This document shows positions 32,640 to 42,844 of a stretch of DNA of 64,000 nucleotides, in pieces; the stretch's first letter is position 1, and each line of letters opens with the position of its first letter. Position numbers and translations under genes: made by a program. Source of the DNA: SSF26 sp037443945 (GTDB taxonomy: Bacteria > Chloroflexota > Anaerolineae > J102). The notes beneath the pieces were generated by a model that was not told where the DNA came from, ran no database searches, and saw only the letters and a list, made by a program, of their open reading frames with translations. The stretch covers positions 124,001 through 188,000 of the forward strand of contig JBBINH010000001.1 in assembly GCA_037443945.1 (NCBI GenBank). Direction: 5' to 3'.

Positions 32640-34343
32640 ATGGAACTCTCCCAAATGTTGCGGTATGTGCGGGGAGATGTCCCTGCCGATCTCGTTTTGC
32701 GCAATGCTCGCGTCGTCGACATTCTGGGCGGTGAAATCATCCCCACCGACGTGGCCATTGCCCGCTCTCGCATCGTCGGTCTGGGGCGTGAGTTTGAAGG
32801 GGCCGAGAGTATCGACCTCAAGGGCGCTTTCCTGGCGCCCGGATTCATCGATGCCCACGTCCACATCGAGAGCGCTTTGGTGCCGCCGGCCGAGTTCGCC
32901 CGGGTAGTCGCCGCGCGCGGCACGACCACCGTCGTCACCGACCCTCACGAAATTGCCAATGTGTTGGGCCTGGACGGCATCCGCTTCATGTTCGATAGCG
33001 CCAAATACGGCCCTGTCAGCATGTACGTCATGGCTTCGTCCTGCGTGCCGGCCACGGCCATGGAGACGAACGGTGCCGTCCTCCAGTGGTATGACCTGGT
33101 CTCTTTGCAAAACGACCCCTGGGTCCTGGGCCTGGCCGAGGTGATGAACTTTCCCGGCGTCGTGGCCGGCGAGGATGAGGTGCTGGACAAGCTGCGCATC
33201 TTCCAGAACAGGGTTATCGATGGCCACTGTCCCGGTTTGACCGGACGGGCGCTGCAGGCCTACGTTGCTATGGGCATCGGTTCTGACCACGAATCCACCA
33301 CAGTCGAGGAAGCGCGCGAGAAACTCCGCCTGGGTATGACCATCTTCCTGCGCGAGGCCACCAATGCCCGCAACCTCAAGGCCTTGTTGTCCCTGGTCAC
33401 CGTGCACAATCACCACCGTTTTTGTTTTTGCACCGACGACCGCCAGCCGGCCGACCTGTTGGACGAGGGGCACATTGACTTTATGGTACGCACGGCCATT
33501 GCCGAAGGGATAGACCCCCTCATCGCTCTGCGCATGGCCAGCTGGAATGCCGCCCAGTACTTTCGGCTTTACGACCGGGGGGCTATCACACCCGGCCGTC
33601 GCGCCGATCTCATTGCCTTCGACGACCTTCAGGCTCCCCGGCCTTGGCTGGTCGTGCGTGGCGGCCAGATCGTTGCCCGCGATGGCGTCCCGCTGACCCC
33701 ACGACGTGAGCTGCCGCGGCAGTTACGCAACACCATGAACATCGCCTGGGATCGGGTGGATCTGCGCATTCCGGCCGAGGGCACCCATGCCCGCGTGATC
33801 GGCATCATCCCCGACCAACTGCTCACCCACCACCTGATCGAACCCATCCCGGCCCGCCATAGCCTGGCTCAGGCCGATCCCGATCGGGACCTGGCGAAAA
33901 TGGTCGTCATCGAGCGCCATCAGTATTCCGGCCAGGTGGGCAAGGGCTTCGTCAAAGGCATGGGGTTGCGCCGGGGTGCCATTGCCTCCTCGGTTGCCCA
34001 CGATCATCACAACATCGTCGGCATCGGTATGGACGACACCTCCCTCCTGACGGCCGTCTACCATGTAGCCCGGTTGGGTGGTGGCATGGTCGTGGCTGTG
34101 GATGAGCAGGTAATCGCCCAGGTGCCGTTGCCTTTGGCCGGCCTGATGAGCACCGAGCCGGTCGAGGTCGTCCGCCGCCAAATGGATGCCGCCATTGCCG
34201 CCGCGCATGAACTGGGAGCCGCTCTGCGCAACCCGTTTATGGCCATGAGTTTTCTGGCCCTGGAAGTGATCCCCAGTCTCAAGCTCACCGATCGCGGCCT
34301 GGTGGACGTCGAACGCTTCGCCCTTGTACCTCTGTGGGTTTAG
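32640..34343 (+). CDS. ade: Adenine deaminase
   Basis: 567 residues. The amidohydrolase core has GFIDAHVHIESA (metal-binding HxH), VTDPHEIANV, the GHCPG segment and FCTDDRQPADLL; the C-terminal Ade-specific domain includes HDHHNIVGIG and MDDTS. It deaminates adenine to hypoxanthine in purine salvage. The ATG at 32640 is chosen because AGGAG at 32627-32631 lies 8 bp upstream; an in-frame GTG at 32631 would overlap that site. It is co-transcribed with hutH. Confidence 0.94.
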   Translation: MELSQMLRYVRGDVPADLVLRNARVVDILGGEIIPTDVAIARSRIVGLGREFEGAESIDLKGAFLAPGFIDAHVHIESALVPPAEFARVVAARGTTTVVTDPHEIANVLGLDGIRFMFDSAKYGPVSMYVMASSCVPATAMETNGAVLQWYDLVSLQNDPWVLGLAEVMNFPGVVAGEDEVLDKLRIFQNRVIDGHCPGLTGRALQAYVAMGIGSDHESTTVEEAREKLRLGMTIFLREATNARNLKALLSLVTVHNHHRFCFCTDDRQPADLLDEGHIDFMVRTAIAEGIDPLIALRMASWNAAQYFRLYDRGAITPGRRADLIAFDDLQAPRPWLVVRGGQIVARDGVPLTPRRELPRQLRNTMNIAWDRVDLRIPAEGTHARVIGIIPDQLLTHHLIEPIPARHSLAQADPDRDLAKMVVIERHQYSGQVGKGFVKGMGLRRGAIASSVAHDHHNIVGIGMDDTSLLTAVYHVARLGGGMVVAVDEQVIAQVPLPLAGLMSTEPVEVVRRQMDAAIAAAHELGAALRNPFMAMSFLALEVIPSLKLTDRGLVDVERFALVPLWV

Positions 34344-34407
34344 GACCGTGACGGTCACCTGCAAAGGTCCGGAAGCGAATATCCCCCACCAGACTGCGGT
34401 CGGTGCC

Positions 34408-35301
34408 TTACTCATCCGGTAGCGTTTGCGCGGCTTCGTAGATCTCGGCCGGTGATGAACAACGGGCCTTCTCCAGGCGTTGCATGCGCTTATCGAATTG
34501 GGCGGTGGCAAAGGCGATAAAGTCGTCTTCTTTTAGATCGAAAGGCACGGGGTCATAGGCATCGAAAACATCGGTGACGACGCCCAGAGCCGGCACGATC
34601 AGCTCGTTCATGGTCGCCTCCATGACCTCCCACAGGCTGGGGGCGGCGGCCAGATGACGCGAGAGCAGGAAAAGGCCGTAGGCAATGTGGCGGGACTCGT
34701 CCTGTTTGAGATAAGCTATCCCCTGGCGCTGTCCGGGCAGAATCCCATGCCGATCGAGCACGGTGAAATAGGCGTGATAGCCGGTTTCGGCCAGGACGCC
34801 TTCGACGATCATGTTGTAGGTGACGGCAGCGACCACCTGCGCGGCCGGCGAAGGGTCGTGATCGAGCCGATGCAGAGCCGCGGGCAATGCCTCGTAGATG
34901 ATGGCGCGATAGTGGGGCGAGTGATAGCGGCTGAGATCGGCAAAGCTAACATGGGCCACTTCGGCCAGGAAACGGTGGAAGAACTCGGTATGCTTGGCTT
35001 CTTCCCATAGAAAACTGGTGAGGTACATTTCCTCTTCCAGTCGTCCTTCGGCGGCAATCACCCGGATCAAAGGCAGCAGATCGAGCGTGACGGCCTCTTC
35101 GCCGGCCTGGAAAAGCGAAGTCAGCCGTAACAGGATATCCCGCTCGTCGTCCCGTAACTGTTGCCAGTCGAAGGCGTCCCGGCTCAGATCGATTTGAGCA
35201 GGGTTCCAGATGCCGAATCGCTTCGCTTTTGCGAACAGACGCATGGCCGGATGCTGCTGATCGAGGCCGGTCGTGGTGGTGACAAAACGGCGGTCAGGCA
35301 C
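34408..35301 (-). CDS. R2-like ligand-binding oxidase (ribonucleotide reductase R2 homologue)
   Basis: 297 residues with a ferritin-like helical bundle. Carboxylate/His metal motifs are visible as QAGEEAVT, EEAKHTEFF, IVEGVLAETGY and DESRHIAYG. The R2lox hallmarks are a Val after the first metal Glu (EEAV) and a Tyr in VTYNMIVEG; in characterised members these form a Val-Tyr ether crosslink at a Mn/Fe site. It is therefore an oxidase of unknown substrate, not a working ribonucleotide reductase subunit. GTG at 35301 is used, with AGGAG 9 bp upstream; GTG at 35310 would overlap that site. It follows the ABC exporter genes by 48 bp. Confidence 0.88.
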   Translation of the reverse strand: MPDRRFVTTTTGLDQQHPAMRLFAKAKRFGIWNPAQIDLSRDAFDWQQLRDDERDILLRLTSLFQAGEEAVTLDLLPLIRVIAAEGRLEEEMYLTSFLWEEAKHTEFFHRFLAEVAHVSFADLSRYHSPHYRAIIYEALPAALHRLDHDPSPAAQVVAAVTYNMIVEGVLAETGYHAYFTVLDRHGILPGQRQGIAYLKQDESRHIAYGLFLLSRHLAAAPSLWEVMEATMNELIVPALGVVTDVFDAYDPVPFDLKEDDFIAFATAQFDKRMQRLEKARCSSPAEIYEAAQTLPDE

Positions 35302-35349
35302 AGAGCACACTCCTGAGAAGCTGAGATGGGGCGGGGCGCCACCGCGGCA

Positions 35350-37335
35350 TCAGGTGGCGAAGACAGGCCGTCGTTCGCGGCCGTTGCCGGAAAAGACGGC
35401 ATCCGGCCCGGCATCGCCGTGGAACTGACTCGTATAAAGGCGGTAATACAAGCCTCGTTGTGCCAGCAACTCCTCGTGGGTACCGCGTTCGACGATGCGA
35501 CCCTGATCGAGCACAAGCACCTGGTCGGCGTGACGGATGGTGCTGAGCCGATGGGCAATAACGAAGGTCGTGCGCCCTTCCATCAGACGTTCCAGCGCCG
35601 CCTGAATCTGGCGTTCGGTGCGCGTATCCACGCTGCTGGTGGCTTCATCGAGGATGAGAATGCGCGGGTTGGCCAGGGCCGCCCGGGCAATGGCCAGAAG
35701 CTGGCGCTGGCCGTTGCTCAAACCGGTGCCGCGTTCGCCCAGAATCGTGTTATACCCCTCGGGCAGCGACCGGATGAACTCATCGGCATGGGCCAGACGG
35801 GCGGCGGCCATCACCTCCTCGTCGGTGGCATCGGGCCGTCCGTAACGGATGTTGTTCATGACCGTATCGCCGAAGAGAAAGGTATCTTGCAAGACCATGC
35901 CGATCTGCGCGCGCAGGCTACTCAGGGTCACCTCGCGTACGTCGATGCCGTCGATGGTCACGGCGCCGGCGCTGACATCGTAAAAGCGCGGGATGAGGTT
36001 GATCAGCGTGGTCTTGCCCGCGCCGGTGGGGCCGACAATGGCGATGGTTTGACCCGGTTCGGCCGTCAGACAGATATCGTGCAGGACGGGTTCGCCGGGA
36101 CGATACGCACAGCTCACATGGTCGAAGACCACGCGCCCCACGATGGGCGGCATAGGCCGAGCATTCGGCTTTTCGCGGATGTCGGGAACTTCATCCAGGA
36201 AGTCGAAAATGCGCTCGGCCCCGGCAATGGCGCTCTGTACGTTTGTCCACAACACGGCCACCTGCTGGATGGGCTGGTTGAAACGCTGGGCATAGCCCAG
36301 AAACGTCACGATGAGCCCCAGCGAAACCACCTGCCCGCCTAGCGATTGACCGCGCAGCAAGAAGATGCCGCCCACACCGACGACGACGGCGATGGCGAGA
36401 TAGCCCAAGGCCTCCAATGTCGGCGCCAGCGCACTGGTATAGGCCACGGCCCGGATATTGGCATCGCGATTGGCCGCATTGCGCTCACGGAACAACTCGA
36501 TATTCGCCTCCTCGCGGCCGAAAGCCTGGACCTCACGCACGCCGGCGATGCTCTCCTGAAGATTCGCATTGACATTGCCGATTTCGATACGGGTCCGTCG
36601 GAACGCGCGGCGGGCCTGGTTGCTGAACCAGACCGTCGCCACGGCCATCACCGGCAAGACGGCCATACTCAGCAGCCCGTAGGCCCAGTTCAGCGTCAGC
36701 ATCTTGTAGACGATCCAGCCCAACAGCAATGTGCCGCTGAGCACCTGGATGAGCGCAAAGCTGATCGCCTGTTGCAACGTATCGGTGTCGTTGGTGATGC
36801 GGCTCATGATATCGCCGGCTTCGTTGCGGGTATAGTAACTCAGGGACAGGCGATGGATGTGGGCAAAAATCGCTTCCCGCAGGGTGCGCAGCACGTGCTG
36901 GCCGGCCCAGCTCATGCTGAAGAACTGTAAGCCGGAGGCCAACGAGACCAACACGAACAGGCCGACAATGACCAGGGTCAATCGTCCCAGCCCGGCCACC
37001 TGTTCGGCCGTTGTGGCCGTCGGCGCAACCTGGGCATACCAGCAATGGCTTTGCGCCGCCACATTCATCCCTCCGAGCGTAGGCAGGCCCGGAAACGCCG
37101 CCGACCCCTCCTGCAAACGATGCATCATGGCCGGGACGATATAGCAATCCACAGCCTGGCCGATAAGTTCGGGCGCACGGACCTGCGCCCAGGTACTGAG
37201 CACGATCAGCGCCGCCGTGATCAGCAAAGCCAGGCGATAGCGCCCGAAATAGCCGGCCAGACGGGTCAGTGTGGCGCCGGTGCGTTTGGGTTTGCGGGCT
37301 TCTTGTTCCAGCAGCCCGCGCGGTCCACCCATCAT
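35350..37335 (-). CDS. ABC exporter half-transporter (TM288-like subunit)
   Basis: 661 residues: a six-TM domain (about 30-370) and an ATPase domain. Walker A is GPTGAGKTT near residue 433, the signature is LSNGQ in place of LSGGQ, and Walker B keeps the catalytic Glu in ILILDEATSS. This is the canonical ATPase half of a heterodimeric exporter with an altered signature, as expected for the partner of a degenerate site. The long first extracellular loop contains Cys residues. It pairs with the gene 40 bp upstream. AGGAG precedes the ATG. Substrates of such exporters are commonly lipophilic drugs or lipids. Confidence 0.92.
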   Translation of the reverse strand: MMGGPRGLLEQEARKPKRTGATLTRLAGYFGRYRLALLITAALIVLSTWAQVRAPELIGQAVDCYIVPAMMHRLQEGSAAFPGLPTLGGMNVAAQSHCWYAQVAPTATTAEQVAGLGRLTLVIVGLFVLVSLASGLQFFSMSWAGQHVLRTLREAIFAHIHRLSLSYYTRNEAGDIMSRITNDTDTLQQAISFALIQVLSGTLLLGWIVYKMLTLNWAYGLLSMAVLPVMAVATVWFSNQARRAFRRTRIEIGNVNANLQESIAGVREVQAFGREEANIELFRERNAANRDANIRAVAYTSALAPTLEALGYLAIAVVVGVGGIFLLRGQSLGGQVVSLGLIVTFLGYAQRFNQPIQQVAVLWTNVQSAIAGAERIFDFLDEVPDIREKPNARPMPPIVGRVVFDHVSCAYRPGEPVLHDICLTAEPGQTIAIVGPTGAGKTTLINLIPRFYDVSAGAVTIDGIDVREVTLSSLRAQIGMVLQDTFLFGDTVMNNIRYGRPDATDEEVMAAARLAHADEFIRSLPEGYNTILGERGTGLSNGQRQLLAIARAALANPRILILDEATSSVDTRTERQIQAALERLMEGRTTFVIAHRLSTIRHADQVLVLDQGRIVERGTHEELLAQRGLYYRLYTSQFHGDAGPDAVFSGNGRERRPVFAT

Positions 37336-37375
37336 CGATCAGAACTCCTGAACGAAAGCGATAATGATACGGTAC

Positions 37376-39310
37376 TCATCCGATTGCCGCTGCTAGAGGG
37401 GCAACGGTCGCATCGGGGGCAACGGCATCCTCGACCAATTGGCTGTTGTAGATTTCGGCATAAAGCGGATTGGTTTCGAGCAACTCGGCATGGGTCCCCA
37501 TGCCCACAATCCGCCCCTTATCCAGAACGATGATCAGGTCGGCATTGCGCACGGTGCTGATCCGCTGGGCAATGACAAAGCTCGTGCGGCCTTTCATCAG
37601 GTTATCGAGGGCCTTCTGGATGCGGTACTCGGTTGCCACATCCACATTGCTGGTCGAATCATCCAGGATGAGAATGCGCGGGTTGAGCAGCAAAGCCCGG
37701 GCAATGGCGATCCGCTGCTTCTGGCCACCGCTAAGGGTGGTCCCACGCTCTCCGACCAGGGTATCGTAGCCGTCGGGAAAGCTCATGATGAACTCATGGG
37801 CTGCGGCCGCCTTGGCGGCAGCGATGATCTCCTCCTCGGTGGCATCCGGACGGCCGAAGGCGATGTTGGCGCGGATGGCACCGCTGAAGAGGTTGGTATC
37901 CTGCAAGACGATGCCGATCTGACGGCGCAACGACTCCAGCTTGACATCGCGCACGTCATACCCGTCGATCAACACCCGCCCGGCGCTGACATCGTAAAAG
38001 CGCGGGATCAGGTTGATAATGGACGATTTACCGCTACCGGTGGCGCCGAGGATGGCCACGGTCTGGCCCGGTTCGACCCGAAAACTGACATCGTCGAGCA
38101 CCGGCTCGCTGCTGGCAAAATAGCGGAAAGTCACATGATCAAACACGACTTCGCCCCGGATGGGGGGTAGGGGGATGGCATCGGGCTTATCGGTGACTTC
38201 GTTGTGGGTATCCAGGATCTCGAAGATGCGATCGGCGCTGGCGGCGGCCTGGCTCATCTGGCTGATGATGAAGCCCAACTGGCCCAGCGGGAAAAAGACG
38301 TAGACAAGATACAGACTGAACTTCTGCCATTCGCCGATGGTGAGCGTGCCGCCGATGATCTGGCGACCGCCGAAGTAGAGGATGGCCGCCTGCCCTAAAT
38401 TGGCGATCAGAAAAATCAACGGGAAGAGAAAGCTGAAGGTGCGGGAGATCCGAATGGACTGGGCCATCAGGTCATGGGCGGCCTGGTGAAAACGCGCTGT
38501 TTCCTGGGGTTCCCGAGCAAACGCCTTGACCACCTTGATCCCGGCCAGGTTCTCTTGCAGAATCGTGTTAAGCCGCGCCAGCCGTCGCTGCGATTCGGCA
38601 AAAAGCGGCTGGCTGATGATGCCGAAGCCCATGAAAAGCAGCAACGCCACGGGCAACACGGGCAGAATAATCAGCGTCAGCCGTACGTTGGTGAACAGCA
38701 GGATAACGAGGGTGGCCGCCAGCAGGAGAAAGGCCTGGGCGGCCAGCAAGAGCCCCTGACCGATAAAAAGCCGGGTTTTCTCCACATCATCCGTAGCCCG
38801 GATCATCAGTTGCCCCGTCCGATTGCGGTCATGATAGCTAAACGAAAGCCGCTGGATCTTGGCGAACAAGGCATTACGCAAATCGTAGGCCACACCCTGC
38901 CCTGCCTTTTCCGAGAGGTAGGTTTGGCTGAAAGCAAAGGTCCCGCGGATCACCGCCAGCAACAGCATGAAACCGATGGCCCAGAAAATGGCCCGCTCCG
39001 GATGCGTGGCATAGCCCTCGAATTGGGCCTGGGTCCAGCCCACGCGCTCGAGCACGACCGGCCGTACAGCCTCCGGCACCCTGGATAGCTGTTGGGCCAT
39101 CAGCCCGTTGGTCGTCTCATCGATAACGTTTTGAACGACTTGCGGCACGGCCAGTTGGGCGGCGACGCCGACCACCAAAAACGTATAGGCCGCCAGGGTC
39201 AGACGACGATAATGCCCCAGATAGCGGACGGCCCGCAGCAGCCCCTGGAATCCGGAACGGCCGGGGCGTCGAAAGGCATGGGAAGAAGCGGCAACGGCTG
39301 ACAAGGTCAT
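37376..39310 (-). CDS. ABC exporter half-transporter (TM287-like, degenerate ATP site)
   Basis: 644 residues with the same TM-plus-ATPase layout. Walker A is GATGSGKSS near residue 420 and the signature is a normal LSGGQ, but Walker B reads ILILDDSTS near residue 547, with Asp where the catalytic Glu should be. Together with the LSNGQ signature in the partner this gives one degenerate and one working ATP site, as in the Thermotoga TM287/288 exporter. It overlaps the MarR gene by ATGA, so expression is tied to that regulator. Confidence 0.92.
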   Translation of the reverse strand: MTLSAVAASSHAFRRPGRSGFQGLLRAVRYLGHYRRLTLAAYTFLVVGVAAQLAVPQVVQNVIDETTNGLMAQQLSRVPEAVRPVVLERVGWTQAQFEGYATHPERAIFWAIGFMLLLAVIRGTFAFSQTYLSEKAGQGVAYDLRNALFAKIQRLSFSYHDRNRTGQLMIRATDDVEKTRLFIGQGLLLAAQAFLLLAATLVILLFTNVRLTLIILPVLPVALLLFMGFGIISQPLFAESQRRLARLNTILQENLAGIKVVKAFAREPQETARFHQAAHDLMAQSIRISRTFSFLFPLIFLIANLGQAAILYFGGRQIIGGTLTIGEWQKFSLYLVYVFFPLGQLGFIISQMSQAAASADRIFEILDTHNEVTDKPDAIPLPPIRGEVVFDHVTFRYFASSEPVLDDVSFRVEPGQTVAILGATGSGKSSIINLIPRFYDVSAGRVLIDGYDVRDVKLESLRRQIGIVLQDTNLFSGAIRANIAFGRPDATEEEIIAAAKAAAAHEFIMSFPDGYDTLVGERGTTLSGGQKQRIAIARALLLNPRILILDDSTSNVDVATEYRIQKALDNLMKGRTSFVIAQRISTVRNADLIIVLDKGRIVGMGTHAELLETNPLYAEIYNSQLVEDAVAPDATVAPLAAAIG

Positions 39311-39879
39311 ACCTCCTGGATTGAAGACGATGAAGGGCTCCTGCGCTCCGGTTCCTCCGTCGCATAGGGAGCCTGGAGTTGACCATGGTGGATGAGCGAA
39401 GCGTGGAGTTTGGCAAGCAAGGCCTGCAGACGCTCGATCTCCTCGGCATCGAGATCGGCGACAAGGGCATTGAGATAGCGCACATACCGGGGTGTGGTAC
39501 GCGCGATCAGCTCGCGACCGGCGGCCGAAAGGCGAATGCGGAACTGACGTCGGTCATCCCGGTCCAGCTCCCGCTCGATCAACCCGTCCTCCTCCAAAGA
39601 ACGCAACAGGGCGCTGATGGTGTTTTTGCTGACGTTTTGAACATGGCTGAGCCGGGTGGGCGATACGGCCCCTTCACCGCACAATTCCGCCGCGTAGAGG
39701 TGGATCAACAGGCGCCAGCGCGGGATGGAGAGATTCTCATCCCGCATCTGCGCTTCCAACAGCACGTCGTAGGCATTCGCCAGCATCCGAATCAGCCGCA
39801 CCAGGTCCACCCCGTGGGTAGCAGTAATGCCGTGTGCGGTCATCAGTTGCGTAAAGGCCTGGTGGAGAGGATGGGTCAT
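39307..39879 (-). CDS. MarR-family transcriptional regulator
   Basis: 190 residues from ATG 39879. The winged HTH core (about residues 45-115) includes VSPTRLSHVQNVSKNTISALLRSLEEDGLI and the wing DRDDRRQFRIRLS. MarR proteins usually repress an adjacent efflux gene until a ligand binds. Here the two exporter subunits follow with a 4-bp overlap. An operator-like palindrome is at 39931-39945. An in-frame ATG at 39930 would add 17 residues and abut that palindrome, so it is less likely. Confidence 0.9.
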   Translation of the reverse strand: MTHPLHQAFTQLMTAHGITATHGVDLVRLIRMLANAYDVLLEAQMRDENLSIPRWRLLIHLYAAELCGEGAVSPTRLSHVQNVSKNTISALLRSLEEDGLIERELDRDDRRQFRIRLSAAGRELIARTTPRYVRYLNALVADLDAEEIERLQALLAKLHASLIHHGQLQAPYATEEPERRSPSSSSIQEV

Positions 39880-39915
39880 AGGCAGGGAGAACGACGGCGC
39901 CGCATACGATAACAA

Positions 39916-39945
39916 ATCGAATTGTACCATATCGAATTATTCGAT
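39916..39945. promoter_or_regulatory. Operator-like palindrome before the MarR-ABC operon
   Basis: ATCGAAT-T-ATTCGAT (39931-39945) is a perfect 7-bp inverted repeat with a 1-bp centre. A second ATCGAATT half-site lies 15 bp away at 39916-39923. Position between the divergent MarR and small-protein genes fits autoregulation by MarR. Confidence 0.55.
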
Positions 39946-40013
39946 CTGTGAGTTCGTTCCCCGTCCCAACCGAAGACCGGGGGAACGGCGCCGGGGATGC
40001 CAACGGTTGGGGT

Positions 40014-40019
40014 TATAAT
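40014..40019 (+). promoter_or_regulatory. -10 element directly before the 40027 gene (leaderless start)
   Basis: A perfect TATAAT (40014-40019) is followed by 7 bp and then the ATG at 40027. No Shine-Dalgarno sequence is present, so the mRNA probably begins at or beside the start codon. Confidence 0.4.
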
Positions 40020-40026
40020 AAAGCCC

Positions 40027-40516
40027 ATGTCCCTCGGCGATGATCTGCGCGAAGCCCTTCGGCGAAGTCGCCGGACCCTGCTGGCGGCCGTCCATGCCCT
40101 GCCGGAAACCTGTTGGGAGGAAGCGGTTACGGTCGGTTCGTGGTCGGTGGCCGAGTGGTTGGCCATCAGCATCGAGGCCGAAAACCGCGCCCTAACCCTG
40201 GTGCAATCGCTCCAACACGGCCGCCCCTTCCGGTATGACCTATCGGAGGACGAACTCGCTGCTCGCGCGGTGGCCCGGCGCCGGGGTTGGAGCCGGGACC
40301 ACCTGCTACGCGAGCTGTATCAGCAACGGGAAGAGACGATGATCAACCTGGCCGCTCTGGACGACGAGGCCCTGGTCCGGGTCTATCGCCTCGGTGAACG
40401 CGATGTGACCCCGCTGGCGATCCTCATGGACGTGGCTGCGGCCGAGGAGGCGCTGGCGGCCCGGCTGCGCCGTTTGTGCGCTCCCGCCGAAGCCACGCCC
40501 GCAGGAACAGCGAGCG

Positions 40517-40524
<8 letters not shown>
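40027..40524 (+). CDS. Small DinB/DfsB-like helical protein, divergent
   Basis: 165 residues, almost all helical. The pattern GSWSVAEWLAISIEAENRAL near residue 40, followed by a C-terminal helix with AAAEEALAARLRRL, resembles the DinB/ClbS/mycothiol-transferase four-helix superfamily. The His residues that bind metal in DinB proteins are missing (SIEAENRA where AHL/H is usual), so it may be structural or regulatory. It is divergent from the MarR gene and its last 8 bp overlap the 3' end of thrS. Function unknown. Confidence 0.6.
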
Positions 40525-42337
<1,813 letters not shown>

Positions 42338-42350
42338 AGTTTTTCCCTTT

Positions 42351-42680
42351 TTAGGGTAACTGGTTGAGGATTTGGATGAGGATTTCGGAATTTAGAGCAA
42401 TAGCATCAAGCGATAAAATAATACAAATAATAATTAAAAACAAAGCTACGGTCTTTTTAAGACAACCAAATGTTCCTTTCCAAACAATAATAATAGGTGA
42501 TGATCTTTCTTGTAGACTCGGCTCTATGGGAGAAATCATCTTTTTTCGCTCTTTTTCGCCGCTAATATACAAACGTCGCAAAAATCCTGCTATTCCTAAA
42601 AAGACCATAAAGAGAATAAGTCCGCCGGACAAATGGATTGTAAAAACTTCCTGGTTGAAACGACGGATCGCTTCGTCCAT
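42351..42680 (-). CDS. Small AT-rich membrane protein upstream of thrS
   Basis: 109 residues, unrecognised. Two hydrophobic segments are visible (about 17-33, LSGGLILFMVFLGIAGF, and about 78-95, VALFLIIICIILSLDAIAL) separated by a basic, charged loop (GEKERKKM). GGAGG lies 5-6 bp before the ATG, supporting a real gene. Base composition is unlike its neighbours: in 42421-42540 only 38 of 120 bases are G or C. That points to recent acquisition or relaxed selection. It ends 13 bp before thrS and probably shares a transcript with it. The overlapping plus-strand frame (42364-42684) lacks a ribosome-binding site. Confidence 0.6.
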   Translation of the reverse strand: MDEAIRRFNQEVFTIHLSGGLILFMVFLGIAGFLRRLYISGEKERKKMISPIEPSLQERSSPIIIVWKGTFGCLKKTVALFLIIICIILSLDAIALNSEILIQILNQLP

Positions 42681-42766
42681 ATAGCCTCCGCACCGGGAAA
42701 GGCAACGGTCGCCTCCCTGGTTCTACGGCGAACCGGGCTGCGGGCCGCAGAAGGCACGGTATCGAC

Positions 42767-42795
42767 TTGATAATAGAACAAATGTTCTATATCCT
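42767..42795 (+). promoter_or_regulatory. lexA box: Promoter with LexA-like palindrome in the spacer
   Basis: TTGATA (42767-42772) and TATCCT (42790-42795) are 17 bp apart. The spacer and first -10 base form a perfect palindrome ATAGAACA-AA-TGTTCTAT (42773-42790), which contains the GAAC-N4-GTTC core of Gram-positive LexA boxes. A repressor bound here would block the promoter. Confidence 0.6.
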
Positions 42796-42844
42796 TCCTA
42801 GCATCCTTGCATCGTCCCACCGGTCCTGAAAGGAGGCAAAGACC

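Noticed and set aside
34348..34358. GTGAC-G-GTCAC palindrome between ade and the R2-like oxidase
   Set aside because: It lies between convergent gene ends, is only 11 bp and has no T-run, so neither operator nor terminator is supported.
42364..42684. Plus-strand frame opposite the AT-rich membrane gene
   Set aside because: No ribosome-binding site and no TM pattern; the minus frame has GGAGG, hydrophobic segments and fits next to thrS.
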